Shown here piece after piece: positions 1 through 8,415 of a stretch of 64,000 nucleotides of DNA (position 1 is its first letter; each line of letters begins with the position of its first letter). The notes beneath the pieces are model-generated. The model was given only the letters and a program-made list of their open reading frames with translations, had not been told where the DNA came from and did not search any database. This DNA comes from Chaetoderma sp. LZ-2023a (Eukaryota; Mollusca; Caudofoveata; Chaetodermatida; Chaetodermatidae). Where the stretch lies: assembly GCA_034401795.1 (NCBI GenBank), contig JAVVLW010001380.1, positions 173,001 through 237,000 of the forward strand. Reading direction: 5' to 3'. A program made the position numbers and the translations under genes.

Positions 1-781
1 TGGTGATGGTGCCATTTTATTTTTTAATATGGTGATGGTTAATGTCTCTTAATTGTGTTTTTTCAGAGAGTTTTTGAAATAGAAGCAATTCTTCTTTTGC
101 CAATGTCTAGTAATACTTTCATTAAGTATTAGAGAACGTGCTAGTCATTTAGAGCAGCGTTTTTTCCTAAACCTTCCTCAGAAAGAGGGGGGGGGAGCGC
201 ATTTGCCTTTTGATCAATCTCTCTTCATCGGTCGATTATCCGATGCAAAATTCTATTCCTGGTTGTGGTTTCAGTCACAATTTCAGATGTTTTAAATCTC
301 TTGAGAATTCAAAGAGCCTAGCCTCTTCGAGGGTGTGCAGGTTTTCAGGACCTTGCCTCCCTCCCACCAAAATTTACTTTCAAATTCTGGTTTTTATCAA
401 GAGTGTTAGGGAGGTAATTATGTTCTCATGATGTGAGATAAGTAAATTTATCAAATTTCTTTTTCACGAGTGAGATGACATACTTACCTCCCTAACAGGA
501 TCCCGGCCTCACCACCCCACGGAGGCCTGGTCCTTTGGCTATTGAATAGTTGCTTCTATGTCAGCCAATATTTAGTAACGGAAGTACCGGTGTGCGCATG
601 CGCAGAGGGTGGTGTTTGTCCTGTGCATGACTGTGTACTTCCACCTGCCCATTAGGGGCACCTAACTTTTCATAATTCTGAATATTATTGAATTTAGAGC
701 CGATATACTAGTATATCAAGAGTGTTAGGGAGGTAAGTATGTCATCTCACTCGTGAAAAAGAAATTTGATAAATTTACTTA
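1..781 (+). mobile_element. DIRS copy D, 3' end only (3' non-coding region, internal complementary region, right ITR)
   Basis: The sequence matches the 3' non-coding part of the DIRS copies further along: the TGGTGATGGT stretch, a G-tract at 187-196, the CATCGG/CCGATG hairpin near 227-246, an internal complementary region at about 403-510 and a right inverted terminal repeat ending near 780. It is the most divergent copy; for example its terminus reads GAAATTTGATAAATTTACTT where A, B and C read close to GATTTCGTTT. The window starts inside the element, so its coding part is not visible. It ends directly against internal sequence of copy E. Confidence 0.85.
593..604. promoter_or_regulatory. 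NRF1-like palindrome in ITR of copy D
   Basis: TGCGCATGCGCA. Matches the published NRF1 consensus YGCGCAYGCGCR. The same core occurs in the ITRs of E (1111), A (1797 and 8448), B (29231) and C (58481). A promoter role is inference. Confidence 0.5.
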
Positions 782-1296
782 TTAGCCGATGTTCAACTCT
801 ATCCCTGGTTGTGTTTTCACACAATTTCAGAAGTTTAAGTGCCGTAAACACAGAAAAGCGCATAGGGAAGAGCTGGTCTTTTGACCTCGCCTCCCTCCCG
901 CCGAATTCTCTGACGAATTCTGGCAATATCAAAGAGTATTAGGCAAGTAAGTATACTTTTGATGTGAAATCACAGATTTCTTTTTTCACGAGAGAGTTGA
1001 TACCTCCCTAATACGGACCCGGCCTCTCCACCCCACAGAGGCTCGGTCTTCAGGCTTTCTTAAACTTGCATAGTGTCAGGCAATATATTTAGTCAGAGGA
1101 AGTACTAGTCTGCGCATGCGCGAGGTTGGGGCTGGCATCCGCCGGACTGACATCTGACTACCTACCCAGTAGGGGCACCTAACATTTTTGATCTGAGTGT
1201 TTATTGAGTGAAAGTCGATATTTGGCAATATCAAAGAGTATTAGGGAGGTAAGTATCAACCCTCTCGTGAAAAAAGAAATCCGTGATTTTGTTTAT
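782..1296 (+). mobile_element. DIRS copy E, 3' fragment interrupted by copy D
   Basis: From the AGCCGATGTTCA motif onward this tracks the end of element A (8109-8634): CCTCGCCTCCCTCCCGCCGAATT, internal complementary region (about 930-1012, with small deletions), GCGCATGCGC palindrome and right ITR. It starts abruptly mid-element where D ends, so D appears to be inserted in E. Right flank is the 150-bp-unit mollusc repeat. Confidence 0.85.
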
Positions 1297-1573
1297 TTTT
1301 GGGTGAAAATCTTAGATTTTAATGAAAAATGTATCGGAAATTGTCCAAATGCTTCTTCTAATTACCATTCTGAGAGATTTCAACCAAATTTGGCTGAAAG
1401 GATCCTGTGGTGATAGGCTCCAGAATTTCCATTCGTAATTTTGATTCATAAATGTTTTGGGTGAAATTCTGGTGGCCATCTTGTTTAATGTAAATAATCA
1501 TGTATATTTAAATGCAAATGTTTCAAATGCTCATGGTGCAGGTGAGCGTCACTGGCCCTTGGGCCTCTTGTTA
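1297..1573 (+). repeat. 3' part of mollusc interspersed repeat ending in hairpin + TCTTGTT
   Basis: Contains the unit seen many times elsewhere (GGGTGAAAATCTTAGATTTT, then ACCATTCTGAG, then GATTTCAACCAAATTTGGCTG) and the terminal block CAGGTGAGCG, hairpin GGCCCTTGGGCC, TCTTGTT. The 5' part is displaced by the DIRS E insertion. Confidence 0.8.
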
Positions 1574-1644
1574 GAAATGTCTTTAAAAATCCTTTTCTCC
1601 GAAAAGGCTTGGGGGACTGATTCAAAACTCTGGGAGTATCATCT

Positions 1645-1840
1645 ATTTCACTTCAAGAGTATACTTACCTCCCTAATACTTTTTGATATTGCTAAATATC
1701 GGCGTTCACTCAATAAACACTCAGAATAAAAACAGTTAGGTGCCCCTACTGGGCAGGTAGACAGAGGGTAGTCCGGCGGATGACAGCCCCACCACCGCGC
1801 ATGCGCCGACTACTACTTCCTCTTTGCTAATTTATTGGCA
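1645..1840 (+). repeat. Left inverted terminal repeat of DIRS A
   Basis: Reverse complement of the right ITR with only a few differences from about position 1653 inward (to TTTATTGGCA). The outermost 20 or so bases (ATTTCACTTCAAGAGTATAC) differ from the right end and are instead complementary to the first half of the internal complementary region. Confidence 0.85.
1797..1806. promoter_or_regulatory. NRF1-like palindrome in left ITR of DIRS A
   Basis: GCGCATGCGC within CCGCGCATGCGCCG, about 140 bp upstream of the leader exon ATG at 1940, so placed where an internal promoter for the sense transcript would be expected. Function is inferred from the match to the NRF1 consensus. Confidence 0.45.
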
Positions 1841-1939
1841 GAGAGAACACATGTTTTATGCTTTGTGCAATTTTCACTGTTCAACTCGACTTAATAAGCC
1901 TTAAGAGTGTTTATATATTAGAAAATAAAGAACCTGGAT

Positions 1940-1990
1940 ATGTCAGAGAAAGTGGCTTCGCCGGAGGATGGTGCCGGATCTTTATATCAG
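1940..1990 (+). CDS. Leader coding exon of DIRS A gag-like ORF (17 codons)
   Basis: ATG followed by 16 sense codons (starts MSEKVASPED, ends SLYQ) and then a donor CAG|GTGATT. The same arrangement is found in B (23697-23747) and C (53701-53763), each ending in CAG|GTG in phase 0, and each followed several hundred bases later by a polypyrimidine tract plus CAG acceptor directly before the Cys-rich domain. Similarity of the peptide between copies is limited to an acidic/Pro/Ser composition and a final (Y/H)Q. It supplies the start codon that the downstream ORF lacks. The conserved splice structure in three divergent copies is why I call it real. Confidence 0.72.
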
Positions 1991-2739
1991 GTGATTTCTA
2001 ATATATTCTAGCAAGTTTTCCCCGGTGTAATGTGTTTCCGTTCCTCGCGTTTACCGTGATAAGCGCCTGTTTTAGTTTTTATTTCAACATGGTGCTATAT
2101 AAGACTAATCTCTCTCTGTGTTTATGTCCACAGGTCTTTGTGAGGATATGTAATGGACATCACAGCATCTGAGGTTTTGTTTCTCTCCACCAAGGTTCCA
2201 TTTCCTACTAATACTGTTAGGTTATCTAACCAAGATTTTTATGTCCAGTGAGTCGGAGGCCTAGTATAAAGGTCTTCTCACTTTGCCCTCTTGATCCAAT
2301 TCCTTCCCCAATGAGGTGGAGAGAGTTAAGAGGCGTACAATTGGTGGAATGCTCCAGTTCATCACGTTGGATGGTTTGTTTATACAAGGTATCAGGTATC
2401 TAAGTAATGATATGAGGTGAGGTTAATTATGTAAAGAAAATTAACTTTGATTGCCATGTGTATCTGATGGTTGTGTAGTCTGAATAACCATTCTAACATG
2501 TTCTGGTTATGTATACAATTCGTCCGCACACCTTGTTGTTGGTTCGGATCGATTTATTTCTGTCATGGGATCATGACGTCATAATCAGCCTTGCTATTTA
2601 TTAACAATTAATGTTTTGTCCAAAGCTGGTTTTGCTCAATTATTGATCTTCATGATCATTTTCCCTCTCTTTTAATTTGGTTTTGAGTTTCTAACCGTAA
2701 CAAAATTACTCATTGTCCTCGTCCTTTTTCCTGTTTCAG
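1991..2739 (+). other. Predicted spliceosomal intron inside DIRS A gag
   Basis: Starts GTGATT and ends CCTGTTTCAG; 749 bp. The acceptor has a clear pyrimidine tract (GTCCTTTTTCCTGTTTCAG). Equivalent introns in B (23748-24499) and C (53764-54515) are also about 750 bp. A second acceptor-like CCACAG|GT near 2133 is shared with C (near 53906) but leads to an early stop in phase 0. Confidence 0.65.
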
Positions 2740-4725
2740 AGACCTGGTTGTTCGTCATGTGGACGTTTCTTGAAGGATCGTTTTGTGCTCCACCTTTGCT
2801 TTGGTTGCAGTCCCTGTGGACCATTGCTTAAGTGTGATGTATGCAAGCATTGGGGGGGGGGCGACTTAATGTCTGAATTTCTATCTTTACAGGCGAAGGA
2901 CAGGGTAGTGGAGGAGGAGAGGAAGTCGAAGAGAGAGGATGTGAAGGGTAAGAGGAAGGCCTCGTCCGCGGTGGACATGGAGGCCTTCCGGACCGAGATG
3001 TTGGGAGAGATGAAGAGGATGATAAAGGATTTGGTTCCAGAGTTGCTACGTGGCATGCTTCCTGGTCCAAATCCTTTGTCGTCCTCGGCGTCTGCTTTCG
3101 AGCAGGTAATCCCCGCCTCTGAATCACCTTTCCGTTGGCTGGTTCCATTGTTCGATGATTCAGAGGTGGCCCCATTAGTGGGGGTGATCCACGACCCTGG
3201 CAGCAGGCTTGGTGCCGCGCCGAGGGGTCGTGGACGGCTGTCGCTGGAACCCGCGGGCTGCTTATCAGTCCGGGGGTATCCGCACGCCGCGGGTGCCAGT
3301 ACCTCCTATGGCACCTTTCCTGGCCAGTCCGGGTTAGCTCTCTTTGCTGACCCGGAGTCTAATCTTTCTGGCCAGGAGGAAGAGGATTACCTGTTAGGGT
3401 CGCCGTCTGGGGACGTGACCATGGATTATGACGTCTGTGCACCCCTCGCGGGGAATACATGCGACATATTCCATGGCTCTACTCACGCAGGAGTAGAGTT
3501 CACGGTGCAGAAGGTGGCCCTGGCCGATGGTGATGGCCAGCTATACCGCATACCTCGTATCTGCCCCACGCTCTACCACGGCGCCTGCTCCTGGTCAAGC
3601 CAGTCAGGTTAGCATGCCTGTTCTTTCGGGCCCGCATGCTTTCCCTGGCTTGCCAGGGGTATCAGCTTATCCGCCGTCAAGCTCTGCTGCTTGGATTCAG
3701 GAGGAAGACGAAGGCCCCCGTCTTGTAGAGCGCTCGCAGCTAGCCACGGAAGAGGATTGGTCGGACGCTTGCCAGTGGCTGGTAAGTGTTCGGCCAGATC
3801 TGCCCGTGGAGCAGTCGGCTAGCCAGCGTGACCACAGGCCGTGGTTAGCTGGTAAGGCTACTGCTACCGCCATGCCATCTCTGCCGCTGGCAGAGATTGT
3901 CGTTGACATGTTCGAGGCGGCGGAGACGTCCATTAAGGCGAATGGGCGTCTCGCGAAGGCCCTCGCGAGGTAGCAAGGCGCTGCCGCATCGTGCCCCTGG
4001 ACTACCAGAGGTACGGTGTGGTACCCAAGCCGAGCGTGGATGACCGCCCGGCTTTTGGGGAAGATGCGCGGCCAGGCTCCCGTTCTGACACGGGAGTCTT
4101 GTGTTCGAACGCGTTGCGTTCGGCCAATGCCGCGTTGCGCGATGCGGAGGCGAGTGGGAGGGCTTTGATTGCCGCTCTGTCCCACGTCTCACAGCTGTTA
4201 CAAGGGGTAGTAACGGCTTCCGCATCGCGCCAGCCGAGCCCGGTCACAGTCCAGAGAGCCATCCAGGATGGTATCAACCTGGCTTTGGACTGTATGACTC
4301 GGGCGGTGACCAGGAGTGTCCGGGCGTGGCGCACATTTGCTTTGGACAATTTGTGCCTGTCCCAGGACCTGTATAATAGGCTACTGCGTACGCCTATGAC
4401 AGGTCCTGGTCTCTTTGGAGGTGAGGGATGTAGGCACCTCCAGGAGATGGTTACTCTGATCAACAACCAGAGGGCGCTGCGCGAGCAGTTTGAAGTGCTC
4501 CGTCGGGAGCGCGTTCGTGCCGCACCCCCTGCGTATCGTCCCCTGCAGGCTCGAGGTGGAGGTGGCCAGGTCAGAGGCCACCCACCAGCGCAGCGTCGGC
4601 CTAGGCTGCGTGCGATTCGGCCAGCAGTGAGGGGGGCGCAGGCTCCTCAGGCGCAGTCAGCCAGGCAGCCACCCGCGCACCGAGGTGCGCGCGGTGCTGG
4701 GCGTAGCGCGCGAGGATCGTGGTAA
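2740..4725 (+). pseudogene. Gag-like ORF1 of DIRS A (Cys-rich zinc-binding domain), frameshifted
   Basis: Reading from the splice acceptor, frame 1 opens with a Cys/His cluster of the pattern CxxC-x11-HxC-xx-C-xx-C-x5-CxxC within the first 35 residues, followed by a charged Lys/Arg/Glu stretch, a predicted helical segment (EAFRTEMLGEMKRMI), a Pro/Ser/Gly-rich middle, and a conserved C-terminal core ending in [16 protein letters not shown] and a Gln/Arg/Gly-rich basic tail. The frame runs to 3612, continues in another frame (3527-3973) and returns to the first at about 3975, so about two small indels break it. The same blocks recur in B and C. By position and composition it is the structural nucleic-acid-binding protein of the element; no enzymatic motif is seen. 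Confidence 0.7.
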
Positions 4726-6866
4726 TCGTGCCTGATGGGCCGGTTACCGCGGTGAGAACCACTCCGGTGTTTCTGGCGAAGGAGACAGTGCCACTCTTGC
4801 ACTCCTTATGTCCACCTCTCTCCCTAGGTGGACCGGTGGGAGGCCGTTTAGCCAACCACATGCAAGAGTGGGGACGGTTGACTCAGGACCGTTTAGTCTT
4901 GCGATAGCTTTCAGTCAGGTATCATCCCGATTGGATGACAGGCCCGCCGTCGCGACTGTCTCTAGTGCCAATCTGGACTCCAAATCCGAGAGATCCAGAT
5001 CAAAGGTTGTGTATCGAGGAGGAAATAAATTCCCTCATACAAAAAGGAGCTATTCAACCGGCACAAAAGTGTCCGGGCTTCTATTCAACCGTGTTCTTAG
5101 TAACAAAAAACACCGGAGGGTGGAGACCAATTCTCAACCTCAAGCCGTTGAACAAGTTCATAGAGATGCCCAGTTTCAAGATGGAGACTGTGCACTCGGT
5201 GTTGGCGGGGTTAGAGAGGGGAATGTGGACAGCTTCAATAGATTTGAAGGATGCTTATTTCCACATTCCCATAGCGAGGAGTTTCCGTCGCTTCCTGAGA
5301 TTTGCATTCCAGGGCAGACAGTGGGAATTCAGGGTGTTACCCTTCGGAATTTCCACCGCTCCTCGGGTTTTCACCTGTGTGGTTCTTGCGATCACAGCAT
5401 ACCGCCGCAGGAGAAGCATTGCAGTCCACACATACATAGACGACTGGCTGTTAAAAGCACACACCCAGGAAAGTTTATCGACCAATCTAGAGATTGTTTT
5501 GAAAACTCTCACGGATTTGGGCTGGATGATAAATTTCCAAAAGTCAGAGCTGACTCCATCCCAGAAGTTTGTTTACCTGGGGATGTTCTTCGATCTAGAG
5601 ACAGGATATGTTTATCCTACTCAGGAGAGAGTTCAGAGGCTCATCTCGGTAATTCAGTCAGTGTGCGACAGTCATCATGTCCTGGCACGGGTTTACTTGA
5701 GAATGCTGGGGTTGATGGTTTCGTTGGAACCGATCATTCCTCAGGCCACCTTACGCAGGCGGCCGATCCAGTTGTTTCTCATGACACAATGGACCCAGGG
5801 TACAGGTTCGCTGGACTCGAATGTGTCAGTGTTGGCGCCTCTAATTCACCACCTGCAATGGTGGTTGAATACAGAGAATCTCTTGGTGGGGGTTTTGCTA
5901 ACCCCTCCCCACCCTCAGGTGACTGTGTATACAGATGCATCGATGGAGGGGCGGGGAGCTTGCCTGGGAGAATCCACGATATCAGGGCTTTGGAATCTGG
6001 AACAGTCAAAGGAACATATAAATCTACTGGAACTAAGAGCAGTAGTCCTGGGCCTGGAACATTTCTTACAGAAAGTTCAGGGCAAGATTGTTCTTATTCG
6101 TTCAGACAACTCAACAGTTGTGACTTACATAAACCGCCAGGGCGGAACGAAGTTGCCCAGTCTCTGTATGATGACATGGAGACTGCTTTGTTGGTGCCTG
6201 GATCACAGGATTACCTTGAAAGCAGTTCATATTCCGGGAAGGTTAAATCTGCTAGCAGACTCAATGAGCCGAAGGATGAGTGTTTTACCGACGGAATGAC
6301 AACTAAATCAATGTGTGGCGGATCGTCTGTTCGACCATTGGGGGAAACCCAACATCGATTTGTTCGCTACGAAGAAGAATGCGAAGATGACGACGTACGT
6401 CTCTCCGATTCCAGATCCAAGCGCTTTCGCAACAGATGCGTTAGCTATCAGCTGGGGGGGAATGTATGCATACGCATTCCCTCCAGCAATCCTGATTCCA
6501 AAAGTTCTTCAGAAAATCAGACAGGAGGAGTGCCAAGTGCTACTGATCGCCCCGGATTGGCCAAGCCGATCATGGTATACGGATCTGCTGGACCTTCTGG
6601 TCTGCAATCCGGTTCCTCTGCCTCTGATGGACGACATTATCTTCCAGGGCAAGGCCCTTCACAACAATTCGTCAATGTTCCGATTGACTGCGTGGATGTT
6701 GTCAAGGAATCTAGAATTAAGGAGGGCTTTTCTTAGCATGCAGCCATGTTTATGGCCAAAGCCAGGAGGGGGTCAACCTCCAGAGCATATAATTATAAAA
6801 TTAACAGATTTGCAGAGTGGTGCTCAAAAAGATGTATTGATTCAATGGATTCATCTATTCAGGTAG
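4719..6866 (+). pseudogene. ORF2 of DIRS A: reverse transcriptase + RNase H + Dam-methylase-like domain, two in-frame stops
   Basis: All domains are in one frame. The N-terminus has the DIRS-type block GGRLANHMQEWGRLTQD (4837 onward), then a TAG at 4905-4907. RT motifs follow: [34 protein letters not shown], and the catalytic YIDD at 5433-5444. RNase H has TDAS, ELRAV, RSDNSTVV and LADSMSR, giving the D-E-D-D set. A TGA at 6297-6299 replaces a TGG (Trp) that is intact in copy B. Beyond it lies a Dam-like domain ([36 protein letters not shown]). The 3' end overlaps the recombinase ORF by about 120 bp in a different frame. Apart from the two stops the enzyme domains look uninterrupted. Confidence 0.85.
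6315..6866 (+). CDS. Dam-methyltransferase-like domain segment of DIRS A ORF2
   Basis: This segment follows the RNase H domain in the same frame. It aligns by eye with phage-type N6-adenine methylases: IDLFATKKNAK in place of the lDxaAxxxNA block, DALAISWGG for the ddaLxxxW block, [17 protein letters not shown] for the xNPPYxxxxxxxxK block, and a late LLIAPDWPS for the vvlLvPa block. The catalytic (D/N)PP(Y/F) tetrapeptide reads FPPA, and is the same in copy B, so catalysis is doubtful or uses altered residues. The assignment rests on motif order, not on a search. Confidence 0.55.
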   Translation: MADRLFDHWGKPNIDLFATKKNAKMTTYVSPIPDPSAFATDALAISWGGMYAYAFPPAILIPKVLQKIRQEECQVLLIAPDWPSRSWYTDLLDLLVCNPVPLPLMDDIIFQGKALHNNSSMFRLTAWMLSRNLELRRAFLSMQPCLWPKPGGGQPPEHIIIKLTDLQSGAQKDVLIQWIHLFR

Positions 6867-7762
6867 TAGCTGATTTCCTCTGTCACCTGTATGATGCCTA
6901 TAGCCTCAAGCCTAACTCTATTGCTGGTTATAAATCAGCTTTAATGACTGTTATCCCTTGCTTGGCTAATAGGGGGAGTGATGAAGTAAGTATATTAAAT
7001 GTATTAATTAAAGGCATGGGCAATCTAAGACCAAGGAATCCCCCGGTGATTCCGTCTTCGAGTTTATCGCTAGTGCTTCAGGTGCTAGGTGATAAGCCTT
7101 TTGTACCACTTAGTTCCATTTCTATGAAACTGTTAACTCTTAAAACTGTATTTTTAATTGCTGCGGCCTCGGCTAGGCGTAGGAGTGAAATTCATGCCTT
7201 ATCAGCCGAGGAAGACCGTTTTGTGCTTACAGGGGAAGGCCTTAAGCTGCTACCTAGGATTAATTTCTTGGCTAAGAATCAGTCTTTGAAATATCCAGGT
7301 CAACCTATTTTTTTGCCTGCTTTAACTAGATATGATCCTAATTCTAAAGCATGGTGTCCCATTCGGGCGCTACTTCGGTACAAACAGCGTACTTCGGAGT
7401 GGCGGACCGATCAGTCAGCGTTATGGTTGTCATAAATTGAACCCCATGGCAGGGCGTCTAAGGACACCATTTCCAGGTGGATTGTAGAGTGTATCCAATT
7501 TTGTCATAAATCCGCCACTGGTAAGCAGATTGACATAGCCAAGGCTCACAGTGTCCGCGGCGTAGTGACTTCCACTGCCCTATTTAATGGGGTCCCTGTG
7601 GATGACATTATGTCCGTGGCTCAGTGGCACTGTGAGTCAAGTTTTACAGACCATTATCTTCGTGACACCTCGAATCCTCTCGCCTTGTCGATTTTGAAAA
7701 AAATAATCGCTTGTATGTTTTTTGAGGAGGGTTTCCTCATTGCTTATATACTTCACAATTAA
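6746..7762 (+). pseudogene. Tyrosine recombinase (ORF3) of DIRS A, one internal stop
   Basis: Starts at ATG 6746 ([15 protein letters not shown]), overlapping ORF2. The N-terminal SAM-like part ([26 protein letters not shown]) precedes the catalytic domain with the first Arg in ASARRRSEIH (about 7165-7195), the HSVRGV (HxxR) motif at about 7550, the WHC block at about 7625 and the nucleophile Tyr in FTDHYLRD at about 7655. A TAA at 7433-7435 interrupts the frame between LWLS and IEPHG; copy C has TAT (Tyr) there. All catalytic residues are otherwise present in one frame. The product would insert a circular DNA intermediate. The last residues run past the stop seen in C (SIVKR) and end at 7762. 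Confidence 0.85.
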
Positions 7763-7973
7763 CTAATGGTAACAACCACTTTTAGGGACTGCATCGGTCT
7801 TCTCCACTGGGAAGAGGATGACAGCTGCCAAGTTCAACAAGGTCAGTCTTGTTCATGTGTTGTTCATTGTTGATTGTATTGTCACGTTACCCGTTGTTAT
7901 TAATATGGTGATGGTTTGTGTTTTGATGTGGTTCATCATTGAGAGTATACGAAAATGGAGCCTTTTCGTTTCT

Positions 7974-8016
7974 GTCCTATAGTACATGGCATTGGTACGT
8001 AGAGAGTGTATAGGAC
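7974..8016 (+). other. Conserved hairpin in 3' non-coding region of DIRS A
   Basis: GTCCTATA pairs with TATAGGAC around a loop containing GTAC repeats. The same stem occurs in C (58021-58064; GTCCTGTA with TATGGGAC, kept by wobble pairs) and more loosely in B (28765-28810). It is followed in every copy by a G-tract (8049-8069 here) and a second stem CATCGG/CCGATG (8096-8118). Confidence 0.55.
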
Positions 8017-8251
8017 GTTGAGGTCAATCTAGTCTTCCTCCCAGGAAGGAGGGGGGGGGGGGGGGGGGAGCGCATATGACATTCGGTCATCTCATCCATC
8101 GGTTGGTGTTAGCCGATGTTCATCAAATCCTGACTGTTTTCACACAGTTTCGGACGTTTAAGTGCCTTGAACGCGTGAAAGCGCATAGGGAAGAGCTGGT
8201 CTTTTGACCTCGCCTCCCTCCCGCCGAATTCCCTGTCGAATTCTGGCAATA

Positions 8252-8352
8252 TCAAAAAGTATTAGGGAGGTAAGTATACTCTTGAAGTGAAATAAACGAA
8301 ATCAAGGATTTCTTTTTTCACGAGAGAGTTGATACTTACCTCCCTAGATACG
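8252..8352 (+). repeat. Internal complementary region of DIRS A
   Basis: The first half (AGTATACTCTTGAAGTGAAAT) is the reverse complement of the left outer end, and the second half (AACGAAATCAAGGATTTC through GTTGATACTTACCTCCCTA) is the reverse complement of the right outer end. This is the diagnostic DIRS1 arrangement, thought to template closure of the circular intermediate. Confidence 0.88.
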
Positions 8353-8415
8353 GACCTGGCCTCTCCACCCCACAGAGGCTCGGTCTTCAGGCTCTTAATA
8401 GTTGCATGTGTGTCA

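Noticed and set aside
2122..2175. Possible extra gag exon beginning after CCACAG at about 2132 (similar site in DIRS C near 53906)
   Set aside because: In phase 0 it reaches a stop within about 13 codons in A and does not align between copies beyond the acceptor.
3697..4225. Antisense open frames of 126-162 codons in DIRS A gag, and similar ones at 24849-25480 and 55490-55969
   Set aside because: They recur opposite the GC-rich gag core in all copies but differ in length and are broken at unrelated places; best explained as codon-bias shadows.
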